Source: Caballeronia sp. dw_276
GTDB taxonomy: Bacteria; Pseudomonadota; Gammaproteobacteria; Burkholderiales; Burkholderiaceae
NCBI RefSeq assembly: GCF_018449635.1
Contig: NZ_JAAVUV010000018.1
Span: 43,783-107,782 of the forward strand
Direction: 5' to 3'
DNA: 64,000 nucleotides
In this document: positions 9,103 through 17,914 of the stretch, one piece after another
Position numbering within the stretch: the first letter of the stretch is position 1
Layout of the letters: each line of letters starts with the position of its first letter
Position numbers and translations under genes: made by a program
Notes under the pieces: generated by a model
Told to the model about the DNA's origin: nothing
What the model saw: only the letters and a program-made list of their open reading frames with translations
The model's database searches: none

Positions 9103-9953
9103 AAACGCCACACGCACTCCAACGCGCGAATCTTTTCGGACTGCTGGCCGAGCCTGTTGATGCCTGGAGCAACTGCAGGATTGCAGTGACGGGTGTCGTC
9201 GTGGGCGCTCTGGTGTTTGCATCGGGTGCTGCTCTATGGCGTTCGGCCGATCTGAGCGGCACGCAAGCAAGCCGCTCGGCGCTGGACGAAGCGCAGCAAC
9301 GACTTGATCGCGCACGCGCCGTGGCCGGCGAGTTGCCCGCAATGCGCACGCGGCTTGGCGGTGACGCGAGCCCTTCGCGCTGGACGATCGCCGACGCGCT
9401 TCATGAAATCACCGCGCTTGCCGCTCAAAGCGGATTGCGGATCGGGACAGTGGAACCATCGGCGCAGAAGGGCGAGGGCATCGAGATCGAGCGGCCGCTG
9501 CGGTTTCGCGCGGAAGGTTCGTTCGGTGAGATCCGGCGCTTCATGGAGGCGCTCGAGGGATTGCCGCGTCTGGTCGTTCCGGCCGACGTGCAGATGAAGC
9601 GAGATGCTTTGGTCAGTAATTCGCTCGGGCTCGATGCAACCCTGCGGGTATTCGAGGCGTTGCCGGCTGTATCGCGTCCTGAGCCATCGCGGCGGGACGC
9701 ATTCGCCATCGATCCATTCGGCGTGAAAAACAGTCCCGGCCCCGGCGATGCAAGCGCGATGCTTCTAGTAGGCACCTTGCGCAGCCAAAGCCGTTCGATG
9801 GCGCTGCTGGAAACCGCTGCAGGCGTCGATGGATTCGCACCGGGTCAAACGGTCGGCGACGAGCGGCTTGGCCGCGTGCGCGCGCGTTCGATCGAATTGC
9901 GTCGTGGCGATGGTGCTGTGCGGACAATCGGTATTGCCGAGGATCGGCCATGA
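9099..9953 (+). CDS. pilO: PilO-like protein with a C-terminal PilP-like domain
   Basis: 284 residues. The first part looks like PilO: a membrane anchor at about 28-50, a coiled-coil stretch (LDEAQQRLDRARAVAGEL) and a ferredoxin-like domain whose FRAEGSFGEIRRFMEALEGLPRLV segment is typical of the family. From about residue 210 the sequence changes character: DPFGVKNSPG, then AMLLVGTLRSQSRSMALLETAAG and GQTVGDERLGRVRARSIELRRGDG. This resembles PilP, the lipoprotein that contacts the secretin (short beta repeats, LVGTL motif, R-V-R-x-R-S-I-E-L). No separate pilP gene follows, so I read this as a PilO-PilP fusion. Four-nucleotide overlaps join it to pilN and pilQ. Confidence 0.72.
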   Translation: MKTPHALQRANLFGLLAEPVDAWSNCRIAVTGVVVGALVFASGAALWRSADLSGTQASRSALDEAQQRLDRARAVAGELPAMRTRLGGDASPSRWTIADALHEITALAAQSGLRIGTVEPSAQKGEGIEIERPLRFRAEGSFGEIRRFMEALEGLPRLVVPADVQMKRDALVSNSLGLDATLRVFEALPAVSRPEPSRRDAFAIDPFGVKNSPGPGDASAMLLVGTLRSQSRSMALLETAAGVDGFAPGQTVGDERLGRVRARSIELRRGDGAVRTIGIAEDRP

Positions 9954-11554
9954 GCTTCGTTCGTTTCATGTTTCGACGGCATGGAGCGGCGCACTGGCGG
10001 ACTGCGACGGTCCGGGGCGTCGCCGCCATCTTGATGCTGCAGGCGTTCGACGTTGGCGCCGCTATTGCGCCCCTTCCGCCCTTGCCACCTCTGCCGGCGA
10101 ACCTTCCGCTGACGCTGCCTACCGATCAGTTTGCGGAAGACTCGCCGGCAGAGGTTCCAGCGCAAGCTGCGGCCGAACCGTCCCAGGACGATGGCGCGTG
10201 GCTCGCGCCGGCCAACGCCCCGGCACCCGCCGCGCCGGCTGCAACCATCGACGCCGCCCCGCCGCTCGAAGGTCCGCCCACGCCGTTGCCGCCTGTGGAG
10301 CGCATGAGCCGCAGCGCGCCTGATCGGTCAAACGTCGCGAGCGACGACGGCAAGCCGATCTCGCTGAACTTGAAAAACGCAGACCTGAGCGCCGTGCTTC
10401 AAACATTCGCGAAGTTTTCAGGCGTGAACATCGTGGCGAGCGACAAGATTCGCGGGCAGGTATCGATCAATCTCGTCGACGTCCCGTGGCGGCGCGCGTT
10501 CGACACGCTTCTCGACGTCCACGGCCTCGCCATGGAACGCCACGGCGACGTGATCTGGGTCGCCCCGATGACCGAGCTGGCGGCGCGCGAGCGTCTGCGC
10601 TACGAGGCCCATGCGCGTGCCGCGGACCTGGAGCCGCTCGGCAGCCGCACGTTCGTCCTGCGCTACCCGCGTGCCGACGACGTCAGAAAGTTGCTCACCG
10701 GGTCGGGCAGCCAGCGTGTGTTGTCGAAGCGCGGTTCCGTCATGGCTGACGCCCGCACGAACCTGCTCTTCGTCACCGACCTTGAAGCGCGCGTTGCGCA
10801 GATCGGCGAGTTGATCGCGCGGATCGACCAGCCCACGCCGCAAGTGATGATCGAGGCGCGCATCGTGGAAGGCGATACCGGTTTTTCGCGCAATCTTGGC
10901 GTGAAGCTGTCCATGACACCCACGGGCGAGGGCACCGCACGCGGCTTGGTGGCGGGCACGGACGGCGCGGTGCTCGATCTGTCGGCGCGGCCCATCGGAG
11001 GATTCGATGCAGCCACGGCGGGCCTCACGCTCTTCGCCGCGCAGGCAACGCGGCTGCTGAATGTCGAGCTGAGCGCGCTCGAAGCAGAAGGGCGCGGCGA
11101 AATCGTATCGAGTCCGCGCGTGGTCACGGCCGATCGCGTGAAGGCGATCGTCGAGCAGGGCACGGAATTGCCGTATCAGGCCAAAGTCGGAAACGGCGTT
11201 TCGGGCGTGCAGTTCCGCCGCGCTGCGCTGAAGCTGGAGGTGGAGCCGCAAATTACCCCGCATGGACATGTGATCCTGGACCTGGATGTATCGAAGGATA
11301 GTGTTGGCGAGCAGACCGCGGCGGGTCCGGCGATCAACACGAAACACGTCCAGACGCGCGTGGAAGTGGAGGACGGCGGCACGGTGGCAATCGGCGGGAT
11401 ATATTCGAGCGACGAGCGCGTAGACGTCACCCGCGTCCCGTTGCTCGGTAAAATCCCGGGATTGGGCTGGCTTTTTCGTCACACTGCGCGCCGGAATTCG
11501 CGCAGCGAACTGGTCATTTTCATCACCCCACACATCGTCCCGGCGCGCTTGTGA
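9950..11554 (+). CDS. pilQ: PilQ/HofQ/ComE-type outer-membrane secretin
   Basis: A 534-residue secretin, shorter than classical PilQ (about 700), without visible AMIN peptidoglycan-binding domains; length and layout suit HofQ or ComE. Order: signal-like N-terminus; Pro/Ala-rich linker (about 35-115); secretin/TonB N-domain (KPISLNLKNADLSAVLQTFAKF); NolW-type N1 domain with the ARTNLLFVTD motif; then the secretin barrel with RGEIVSSPRVVTADR and the C-terminal VPLLGKIPGLGWLFR...ELVIFITPHIV signature. It would form the outer-membrane ring for pilus passage or DNA uptake. The ATG overlaps the end of pilO by 4 nt. aroK follows. Confidence 0.9.
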   Translation: MSFVRFMFRRHGAAHWRTATVRGVAAILMLQAFDVGAAIAPLPPLPPLPANLPLTLPTDQFAEDSPAEVPAQAAAEPSQDDGAWLAPANAPAPAAPAATIDAAPPLEGPPTPLPPVERMSRSAPDRSNVASDDGKPISLNLKNADLSAVLQTFAKFSGVNIVASDKIRGQVSINLVDVPWRRAFDTLLDVHGLAMERHGDVIWVAPMTELAARERLRYEAHARAADLEPLGSRTFVLRYPRADDVRKLLTGSGSQRVLSKRGSVMADARTNLLFVTDLEARVAQIGELIARIDQPTPQVMIEARIVEGDTGFSRNLGVKLSMTPTGEGTARGLVAGTDGAVLDLSARPIGGFDAATAGLTLFAAQATRLLNVELSALEAEGRGEIVSSPRVVTADRVKAIVEQGTELPYQAKVGNGVSGVQFRRAALKLEVEPQITPHGHVILDLDVSKDSVGEQTAAGPAINTKHVQTRVEVEDGGTVAIGGIYSSDERVDVTRVPLLGKIPGLGWLFRHTARRNSRSELVIFITPHIVPARL

Positions 11555-11683
11555 AGGCCGCCGGCAAGCCTGTGGCGAGCGTTCGGCAAGCCCCTTCGGC
11601 TCGACAAAGCGGTCCTTTTGCCTTTAAGCTCCCGCACGAACGGGACCAGAATCGGGACCGGAATCAACGCAAAGGTAAGCGAG

Positions 11684-12235
11684 TTGGAAGCCGGGCAAAC
11701 GAACTCGAACGTATTTTTCGTCGGACTCATGGGGGCAGGCAAGACCACCGTGGGGCGGGCGGTTGCGCGCCGCTTGCAGCGTTCGTTCATCGATTCCGAC
11801 CTCGAAATCGAGGCGCGCACGGGCGCGCGCATTCCCGTGATCTGGGAAGTCGAGGGTGAAGAAGGCTTCCGGCAGCGGGAGGCGGACGTGATCGAGGAGT
11901 TGTCGCGCCGCGAGAATATCGTTCTCGCGACGGGCGGCGGCGCGATCCTTCGCCCCGAAAACCGCAATCATCTGAAGAGTCGCGGCCTAGTGATCTATCT
12001 GCGCGCCACGCCGCACGAGCTTTGGCAGCGCACCCGCCGCGATAAAAACCGGCCGCTGCTGCAGACCGACGACCCGCGCGGCAAGCTGGAAGCGCTCTAC
12101 AAAACGCGCGATCCGTTGTATCAGGAGTGCGCGCATTTCATCGTGGAAACGGGGCGGCCGACGGTGAATAACCTCGTCAACATGGTGTTGATGCAACTGG
12201 AGATGGCCGGCATCGCCAAGCCGGCTACGTCATAA
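11684..12235 (+). CDS. aroK: Shikimate kinase AroK
   Basis: Cytosolic kinase converting shikimate to shikimate-3-phosphate in chorismate synthesis. Walker A GLMGAGKTTVG lies near residues 14-24, followed by DSDLEIEARTGARI with the substrate-binding aspartate and the ATGGGAI motif; the lid has RPLL. No ATG fits the N-terminus: I chose TTG at 11684, with AAAGGT upstream at 7-nt spacing, giving 183 residues, close to the usual 175-185. A further TTG at 11618 would add 22 residues that do not look like this family. aroB follows with a TAATG junction. Confidence 0.93.
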   Translation: MEAGQTNSNVFFVGLMGAGKTTVGRAVARRLQRSFIDSDLEIEARTGARIPVIWEVEGEEGFRQREADVIEELSRRENIVLATGGGAILRPENRNHLKSRGLVIYLRATPHELWQRTRRDKNRPLLQTDDPRGKLEALYKTRDPLYQECAHFIVETGRPTVNNLVNMVLMQLEMAGIAKPATS

Positions 12236-12243
12236 TGTCGGCC

Positions 12244-13320
12244 ATGATTACCGTAAATGTCGAACTGGGCGATCGCGCCTATCCCATCCATATTGGAGCA
12301 GGACTGATTGGCCGCACGGAGCTCTACGCGCCGCATATTGCGGGGTCGTCGGTTGCCATTGTCACCAACACCACGGTCGATCCGCTTTACGGCGATGCGC
12401 TGCGCGCCGCGCTCACGCCGCTCGGCAAGAAGGTCACGACCGTCATTCTCCCCGATGGCGAAGCGCACAAGAATCTCGACACGCTCAACCAGATTTTCAC
12501 CGCGCTCCTGACTGAGCGCGCCGACCGCAAGACCACGCTGATTGCGCTGGGCGGCGGGGTGATCGGCGACATGACCGGGTTCGCCGCAGCGAGCTATATG
12601 CGCGGGATCCCGTTTATCCAGGTGCCGACCACGCTGCTTTCGCAAGTGGATTCGTCGGTGGGCGGCAAGACTGGCATCAATCATCCGCTTGGCAAGAACA
12701 TGATCGGCGCGTTTTATCAGCCGCAGGCGGTGATCGCTGATATTGGCGTGTTGCGCACGCTGCCGCCGCGTGAGCTTGCCGCCGGTATTGCGGAAGTGAT
12801 CAAGACTGGCGCGATTGCCGATAGCGAGTTCTTCGACTGGATCGAGGCGAACACGCCCGCACTGAACGACTGCGATGCCACCGCGCTCGCGCATGCGGTA
12901 AAGCGCTCGTGCGAGGTGAAGGCATCGGTGGTTGCCGCCGACGAACGCGAAGGCGGCCTGCGCGCGATTCTCAACTTCGGACACACCTTCGGTCACGCAA
13001 TCGAAGCGGGACTCGGCTATGGCGAATGGCTGCATGGCGAGGCGGTGGGAACGGGCATGGTCATGGCTGCGGATCTTTCGGTGCGGCTCGGCCGGCTGGA
13101 TGAAAAATCGCGTGCGCGTCTGATTCGCGTGATTGCAGACGCCAGGCTTCCGGTGAAAGCGCCGGCTCTGGGCGCGGATCGTTATATCGACTTGATGAAA
13201 GTCGACAAGAAGGCCGAAGCAGGCGAGATCAAGTTCATCTTGCTCAAAAGGTTCGGCGAGACCGAAATCGCGGGCGCGCCGGATGAAGCCGTTCGCGCAA
13301 CGCTCGCGGCCAGCATCTGA
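12244..13320 (+). CDS. aroB: 3-Dehydroquinate synthase AroB
   Basis: NAD- and metal-dependent cyclisation of DAHP to 3-dehydroquinate, the second shikimate step. The chosen start gives MITVNVELGDRAYPI, which matches the usual N-terminus; an ATG three codons upstream (12235, in TAATG with the aroK stop) is also possible. Visible motifs: DGEAHKNLDT, the NAD-binding ALGGGVIGDMTGFAA, the PTTLLSQVDSSVGGKTGINHPLGKN active-site segment and metal ligands in NFGHTFGHAIE and LHGEAV. About 358 residues, normal length. Forms the aroKB pair downstream of pilQ as in E. coli. Confidence 0.97.
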   Translation: MITVNVELGDRAYPIHIGAGLIGRTELYAPHIAGSSVAIVTNTTVDPLYGDALRAALTPLGKKVTTVILPDGEAHKNLDTLNQIFTALLTERADRKTTLIALGGGVIGDMTGFAAASYMRGIPFIQVPTTLLSQVDSSVGGKTGINHPLGKNMIGAFYQPQAVIADIGVLRTLPPRELAAGIAEVIKTGAIADSEFFDWIEANTPALNDCDATALAHAVKRSCEVKASVVAADEREGGLRAILNFGHTFGHAIEAGLGYGEWLHGEAVGTGMVMAADLSVRLGRLDEKSRARLIRVIADARLPVKAPALGADRYIDLMKVDKKAEAGEIKFILLKRFGETEIAGAPDEAVRATLAASI

Positions 13321-13478
13321 GCGGCTGCGTTCAACAATCATTTCCGGGTGAAGCTGCACCGGCTTCCCGGCGCCGCGCGAGCGTTTGAAAACGCGGCTTT
13401 AAAAAAGAACAAAGATCCAACGAACAAAAAGGGCAAGAGGTCGACTCGGACAATGGCCGCTGACCGGACGCGGTTGAC

Positions 13479-13501
13479 GCTGCGTTCAAGCGCAGCTTTT
13501 G
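13479..13501 (+). terminator. Weak hairpin terminator after aroB
   Basis: Six-bp GCTGCG/CGCAGC stem with a 6-nt loop, followed by TTTTG. It sits in the 215-bp gap between aroB and the dNTPase gene. Short stem and T-run make it only a plausible terminator. Confidence 0.4.
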
Positions 13502-13535
13502 CCGGGCAGAACAGGACGATGATTCGGAGCAGCCG

Positions 13536-14762
13536 GTGAGCGACAAGACATTGCAGGTTTCCAGCATCACACCGACGCCATTCGCACTCGAGGCGCATCT
13601 CGCGCCGTTTGCGGCGCATTCCGCGCAATCTCGCGGTCGCCGTTTCGAAGAAAAAGCGCCGGTCGCGCGCACCGAATTCCAGCGCGACCGCGATCGCATT
13701 GTTCACTCGACTGCATTTCGGCGGCTGGAGTACAAGACGCAGGTTTTCGTGAATCACGAAGGCGACCTGTTCCGCACACGCCTGACTCATAGCCTGGAGG
13801 TCGCGCAGATCGCCCGTTCTGTCGCACGCAATTTGCGCGTGAACGAGGATCTGGTCGAAGCCATCTCCCTTGCGCACGATCTCGGCCATACGCCGTTCGG
13901 CCATGCCGGGCAGGATGCGCTGAACGAATGTATGAGCGAGCACGGCGGCTTCGAACACAACTTGCAGAGCCTTGTGGTTGTCGATGAACTCGAGGAACAC
14001 TATGGCGCATTCGATGGCCTCAACCTCTGCTTCGAGACGCGCGAAGGCATTCTCAAACATTGTTCGCGTGAAAACGCGCTGAAACTCGGTGAACTGGGCG
14101 AGCGCTTTTTGAACCGCAAGCAACCGTCCATCGAAGCGCAGATTGCGAACGTGGCCGACGAAATCGCCTACAACAATCACGATGTCGACGATGGCCTGCG
14201 TTCTGGCCTCATCACGCTCGACCAGCTTGCTAACGTCGCGCTCTGGCAGACGCATTACGAAGCCGCGCGGGAGGAATACCCGAACATCGAAGGACGCAGG
14301 CTGATTCACGAGACCATTCGGCGGATCATCAATACGCTGATCGTGGATCTGATCGAGTCGACGAACGCGAACCTGGCGCGGGTCAACCCGCAATCCGTGG
14401 ACGATGTGCGCAACGCCCCCGCTCTTGTCGCGCACGGGCCGGCCGTCGCGGCCCAGGCCGCCGAGCTCAAGCGCTTCCTGTACAAGAACCTCTATCGCCA
14501 TTACCGCGTGATGCGTATGGCGAACAAGGCGCAGCGCGTGATAACCGGCCTGTTCAAGGCGTTCATCGACGACCCGCGCTTGCTGCCGCCGGACTACCAG
14601 GCGCGCGCGCCGGCCGCGGAAGAGTCGGCGAACGATAATCATGCTTCCGCGGAGGCGGGTAACACCACGCAGGCAAGGCTGATCGCGCATTACATTGCGG
14701 GAATGACGGACCGGTACGCGCTAAAAGAATACGGACGTCTGTTCGTCATCGATGACAACTAG
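13536..14762 (+). CDS. dgt: Deoxyguanosinetriphosphate triphosphohydrolase-like protein (HD domain)
   Basis: A 408-residue HD-superfamily dNTP triphosphohydrolase that would split dNTPs into nucleoside and tripolyphosphate. Seen: RDRIVHSTAFRRLEYKTQVF near the start, the metal site in RLTHSLEVAQ, the HD pair in ISLAHDLGHTPFGHAGQ, and the EIAYNNHDVDDG aspartate. The length matches the shorter bacterial type-2 dGTPase-like proteins rather than the roughly 500-aa E. coli Dgt, so substrate range is not assured. The start is GTG at 13536. A stem-loop rich in GAGGA/TCCTC lies just after the stop (14765-14801). Confidence 0.9.
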   Translation: MSDKTLQVSSITPTPFALEAHLAPFAAHSAQSRGRRFEEKAPVARTEFQRDRDRIVHSTAFRRLEYKTQVFVNHEGDLFRTRLTHSLEVAQIARSVARNLRVNEDLVEAISLAHDLGHTPFGHAGQDALNECMSEHGGFEHNLQSLVVVDELEEHYGAFDGLNLCFETREGILKHCSRENALKLGELGERFLNRKQPSIEAQIANVADEIAYNNHDVDDGLRSGLITLDQLANVALWQTHYEAAREEYPNIEGRRLIHETIRRIINTLIVDLIESTNANLARVNPQSVDDVRNAPALVAHGPAVAAQAAELKRFLYKNLYRHYRVMRMANKAQRVITGLFKAFIDDPRLLPPDYQARAPAAEESANDNHASAEAGNTTQARLIAHYIAGMTDRYALKEYGRLFVIDDN

Positions 14763-14842
14763 AATCGCGCGTTCGAGGAATTTTCAAATCCTCCTTCGCG
14801 ATAAACACGCAAACTTCACCCGGGTTCAAGGAGACGTTACTC

Positions 14843-16165
14843 ATGAGTAGTCGTAAGCTGCTGGTCAGCTCCATTTCCCTCGCCGCCGCTCTCGCGTTTG
14901 GCGCAAGCCAGGCGCAGGCCGCAACCGAAATCCAGTTCTGGCATGCAATGGAATCCGCGCTCGGTGAGCGCGTGAACGACATCGCGAACGACTTCAACAA
15001 GTCGCAGAGCGACTACAAGATCGTGCCGGTCTTCAAGGGCAGCTACGACCAGACGCTGGCGGCGGGCATTGCAGCGTATCGCAGTGGCAACGCTCCGGCC
15101 ATCCTGCAAGTCTACGAAGTCGGCACGGCCACGATGATCCAGGCCAAGAAAGCCGTGATTCCCGTCTCCGACGTCTTCAAGCAAGCCGGCGTTCCGCTCG
15201 ACGAAAAGGCGTTCGTGCCGACCATCTCGAGCTATTACAGCGACTCGAAAACCGGCCATCTGATTTCGATGCCGTTCAACAGCTCCACGCCCGTGCTGTA
15301 CTACAACAAGGACGCGTTCAAGAAGGCGGGCATCGATCCGACGCATCCGCCGAAGACCTGGGGCGAACTCGAAGCCGATTCGAAGAAGTTGAAAGCGGCC
15401 GGCATGTGCGGGTATTCGTCGGGCTGGCAGAGCTGGATTCAGCTCGAAAACTACAGCGCATGGCACGGCGCGGCGTTTGCGTCGAAGAACAATGGTTTCG
15501 ATGGCACCGACGCCGTCCTCGAATTCAACAAGCCGCTGCAGGTCGCGCACATCCAGTTCCTGCAGAACATGGCGAAGGACGGCACGTTCACCTACGTTGG
15601 CCGGAAGGACGAGGCGGTATCGAAGTTTTATAGCGGCGATTGCGGCATCGTGACCAATTCGTCGGGCTCGCTTGCCAACATCAAGAAATATGCGAAGTTC
15701 AGCTTCGGCACGGGCATGATGCCGTACGACGAAAGCGTGAAGGGCGCGCCGCAGAACGCGATTATCGGCGGCGCGAGTCTTTGGGTGTTGTCGGGCAAGG
15801 ACGCGGCAACGTACAAGGGCGTCGCGAAGTTCCTCGCGTATCTGACGTCGCCGGCGGTTGCGGCGAAATGGCATCAGGACACGGGTTATCTGCCGGTCAC
15901 GACGGCCGCGTACGAACTGACGCAAAAGCAGGGCTTCTATGACAAGAATCCCGGCGCCGATACCGCCATCAAGCAGATGCTGAACAAGCCACCGTTGCCG
16001 TTCACGAAGGGCTTGCGTCTGGGCAACATGCCGCAGATCCGTACGATCGTCGACGAAGAACTCGAACAGGTCTGGGCGCAAAAGAAGACGCCAAAGGAAG
16101 CACTGGATTCAGCCGCATCGCGTGGCGACGATCTGCTGCGCCGATTTGAAAAAGCTGGAAGCTAA
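14843..16165 (+). CDS. ugpB: sn-Glycerol-3-phosphate ABC transporter, substrate-binding protein UgpB
   Basis: Periplasmic binding protein for glycerol-3-phosphate and glycerophosphodiesters. Residues 1-26 form a Sec signal ending SQAQA-A. The mature domain starts TEIQFWHAMESALGERVNDIANDFNKSQ, the characteristic opening of UgpB, and the 440-residue length is usual. AAGGAGA precedes the ATG. It heads the ugpB-ugpA-ugpE-(ABM)-ugpC-ugpQ operon, and spacing to ugpA is only 9 nt. I searched by eye for a Pho box upstream and did not find a clear one, so phosphate control is expected from the family, not shown. Confidence 0.96.
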   Translation: MSSRKLLVSSISLAAALAFGASQAQAATEIQFWHAMESALGERVNDIANDFNKSQSDYKIVPVFKGSYDQTLAAGIAAYRSGNAPAILQVYEVGTATMIQAKKAVIPVSDVFKQAGVPLDEKAFVPTISSYYSDSKTGHLISMPFNSSTPVLYYNKDAFKKAGIDPTHPPKTWGELEADSKKLKAAGMCGYSSGWQSWIQLENYSAWHGAAFASKNNGFDGTDAVLEFNKPLQVAHIQFLQNMAKDGTFTYVGRKDEAVSKFYSGDCGIVTNSSGSLANIKKYAKFSFGTGMMPYDESVKGAPQNAIIGGASLWVLSGKDAATYKGVAKFLAYLTSPAVAAKWHQDTGYLPVTTAAYELTQKQGFYDKNPGADTAIKQMLNKPPLPFTKGLRLGNMPQIRTIVDEELEQVWAQKKTPKEALDSAASRGDDLLRRFEKAGS

Positions 16166-16174
16166 GAGCGCACC

Positions 16175-17059
16175 ATGGAAAAACGATCGCGGTTCAATAC
16201 GAGCCTGCTGCCTTACCTGCTGGTCGCGCCGCAGCTCGCGATCACCGCGCTCTTTTTTCTGTGGCCGGCGGGCGAGGCGCTGTGGCAGGCCACGCAGACG
16301 CAGGACGCGTTTGGGACATCGAGTGAGTTTGTCGGGCTGGCGAACTTCAAGCAGATCTTCACTGATCCGCTCTACCTTTCTTCGTTTAACACGACGATCA
16401 TCTTCTGCACGCTCGTCACCGTGTCCGGCCTTGTCATCTCCCTGCTGCTTGCGGCGTGCGCCGATCGCGTGACGCGCGGCGCAAAGACGTATCAGACGCT
16501 GTTGATCTGGCCGTACGCAGTGGCGCCTGCGATTGCCGCCGTGTTGTGGTCGTTTTTGTTCAATCCGAGTATCGGCCTCGTGACTTATGCGCTCGCGAAA
16601 TACGGCATCGTCTGGAATCACGCGCTGAACGGTTCGCAGGCCATGTTTCTCGTAGTGCTGGCTTCTGTGTGGAAACAGGTGAGCTACAACTTCCTGTTTT
16701 TCTACGCCGGGCTGCAGGCTATTCCGCGCTCGCTGATCGAAGCTGCAGCCATCGATGGCGCCGGTCCCGTGCGCCGCTTCTTCGGGATCGCGTTGCCGTT
16801 GTTGTCGCCAACCAGTTTTTTCCTGCTGACCGTGAACGTGGTCTACGCCTTCTTCGATACCTTCCCGGTTATCGATGCCGCAACCGGCGGCGGCCCGGCG
16901 CAGTCCACGAAGACGCTCATCTACAAGATCTTCGCCGAAGGTTTCCAGGGCCTCGATATCGGCAGTTCCGGCGCGCAGTCCGTCGTGCTGATGGTGATCG
17001 TGGTGGCGCTGACCATCGTGCAATTCCGCTTCATTGAACGTCGGGTGCAGTACTCATGA
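16175..17059 (+). CDS. ugpA: Glycerol-3-phosphate ABC transporter permease UgpA
   Basis: Inner-membrane permease (294 aa) with six predicted helices. It starts MEKRSRFNTSLLPYLLVAPQLAITALFFLWPA, typical of UgpA, and carries the MalF-type EAA loop EAAAIDGAGPVRRFFGIALPLLSP near residues 188-210, which contacts the ATPase UgpC. The FDTFPVIDAATGGGPAQSTKTL segment is conserved in UgpA. Its stop overlaps the ugpE ATG by 4 nt. Confidence 0.97.
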   Translation: MEKRSRFNTSLLPYLLVAPQLAITALFFLWPAGEALWQATQTQDAFGTSSEFVGLANFKQIFTDPLYLSSFNTTIIFCTLVTVSGLVISLLLAACADRVTRGAKTYQTLLIWPYAVAPAIAAVLWSFLFNPSIGLVTYALAKYGIVWNHALNGSQAMFLVVLASVWKQVSYNFLFFYAGLQAIPRSLIEAAAIDGAGPVRRFFGIALPLLSPTSFFLLTVNVVYAFFDTFPVIDAATGGGPAQSTKTLIYKIFAEGFQGLDIGSSGAQSVVLMVIVVALTIVQFRFIERRVQYS

Positions 17060-17901
17060 TCGAGAACCGTCGCGGTTTCGACCTCTTTTGCCACGCGGTG
17101 CTGATCGTGGGCGTGGTGCTGGTCGTGTTTCCGGTGTACATCGCATTTTGTGCGGCCACCATGAGCGAAGCTGAAGTCTTCAACGTGCCGCTCTCGCTCG
17201 TGCCGAGCACGCATTTATTCGAGAACGTCGCGCACATCTGGACGCATGGCAGCGGCAGCGCGGCAAGTCCGTTCGGCCGCATGCTGATGAACAGCCTTGT
17301 CATGGCGCTGGTGATTTCCATCGGCAAAATCGTCATTTCGATGCTGTCCGCGTATGCCATCGTGTTCTTCCGCTTTCCGTTCAAGAACCTCGCGTTCTGG
17401 CTCATTTTCATCACGCTGATGCTGCCCGTCGAAGTGCGGATTTTTCCGACGGTGCAAGTGGTTTCATCGATGCATATGAGCAATACGTACGCAGGTTTGA
17501 CGTTGCCGCTGATTGCGTCGGCGACAGCGACGTTTCTGTTCCGCCAGTTCTTCATGACGCTGCCCGATGAACTCATGGAGGCGGCGCGCATCGACGGCGC
17601 CGGCGCGTTGCGTTTCCTGTGGGACGTGGTGCTGCCGCTCTCGAAGACGAACATTGCGGCGCTCTTCGTGATCACGTTCATCTATGGCTGGAACCAGTAC
17701 TTGTGGCCCATCCTGATCAGCAGCGACCAGTCGATGCAAACCGCGGTCGTCGGCATCAAGAGCATGATCGCTTCGGGCGATACGGCCACCGAGTGGCATC
17801 TCGTGATGACCGCGACCTTGCTCGCCATGTTGCCGCCGCTCGCCGTCGTGCTGAGCATGCAGCGCTGGTTCGTGCGTGGTCTTGTCGATTCGGAAAAATA
17901 A
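17056..17901 (+). CDS. ugpE: Glycerol-3-phosphate ABC transporter permease UgpE
   Basis: Second permease (281 aa, six helices), opening MIENRRGFDLFCHAVLIVGVVLVVFPVYIAF. The EAA loop is EAARIDGAGALRFLWDVVLPLSKTNIAALFVITFIYGWNQYLWP near residues 176-218, and the C-terminus QRWFVRGLVDSEK is the usual end of UgpE. It pairs with UgpA to form the channel. In most operons ugpC follows directly; here a 102-codon ABM gene intervenes after 13 nt. Confidence 0.97.
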   Translation: MIENRRGFDLFCHAVLIVGVVLVVFPVYIAFCAATMSEAEVFNVPLSLVPSTHLFENVAHIWTHGSGSAASPFGRMLMNSLVMALVISIGKIVISMLSAYAIVFFRFPFKNLAFWLIFITLMLPVEVRIFPTVQVVSSMHMSNTYAGLTLPLIASATATFLFRQFFMTLPDELMEAARIDGAGALRFLWDVVLPLSKTNIAALFVITFIYGWNQYLWPILISSDQSMQTAVVGIKSMIASGDTATEWHLVMTATLLAMLPPLAVVLSMQRWFVRGLVDSEK

Positions 17902-17914
17902 TGGAGGCTCTCCA

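Noticed and set aside
13348..13539. 63-codon lysine-rich frame between aroB and the dNTPase gene
   Set aside because: No ribosome site and no family resemblance; the frame overlaps the terminator-like hairpin at 13479-13501.
14765..14801. Stem-loop between the dNTPase gene and ugpB as a terminator or Pho-type operator
   Set aside because: The GAGGA/TCCTC stem has a bulge and no T-run, and the sequence does not match a Pho box. It is left unassigned.
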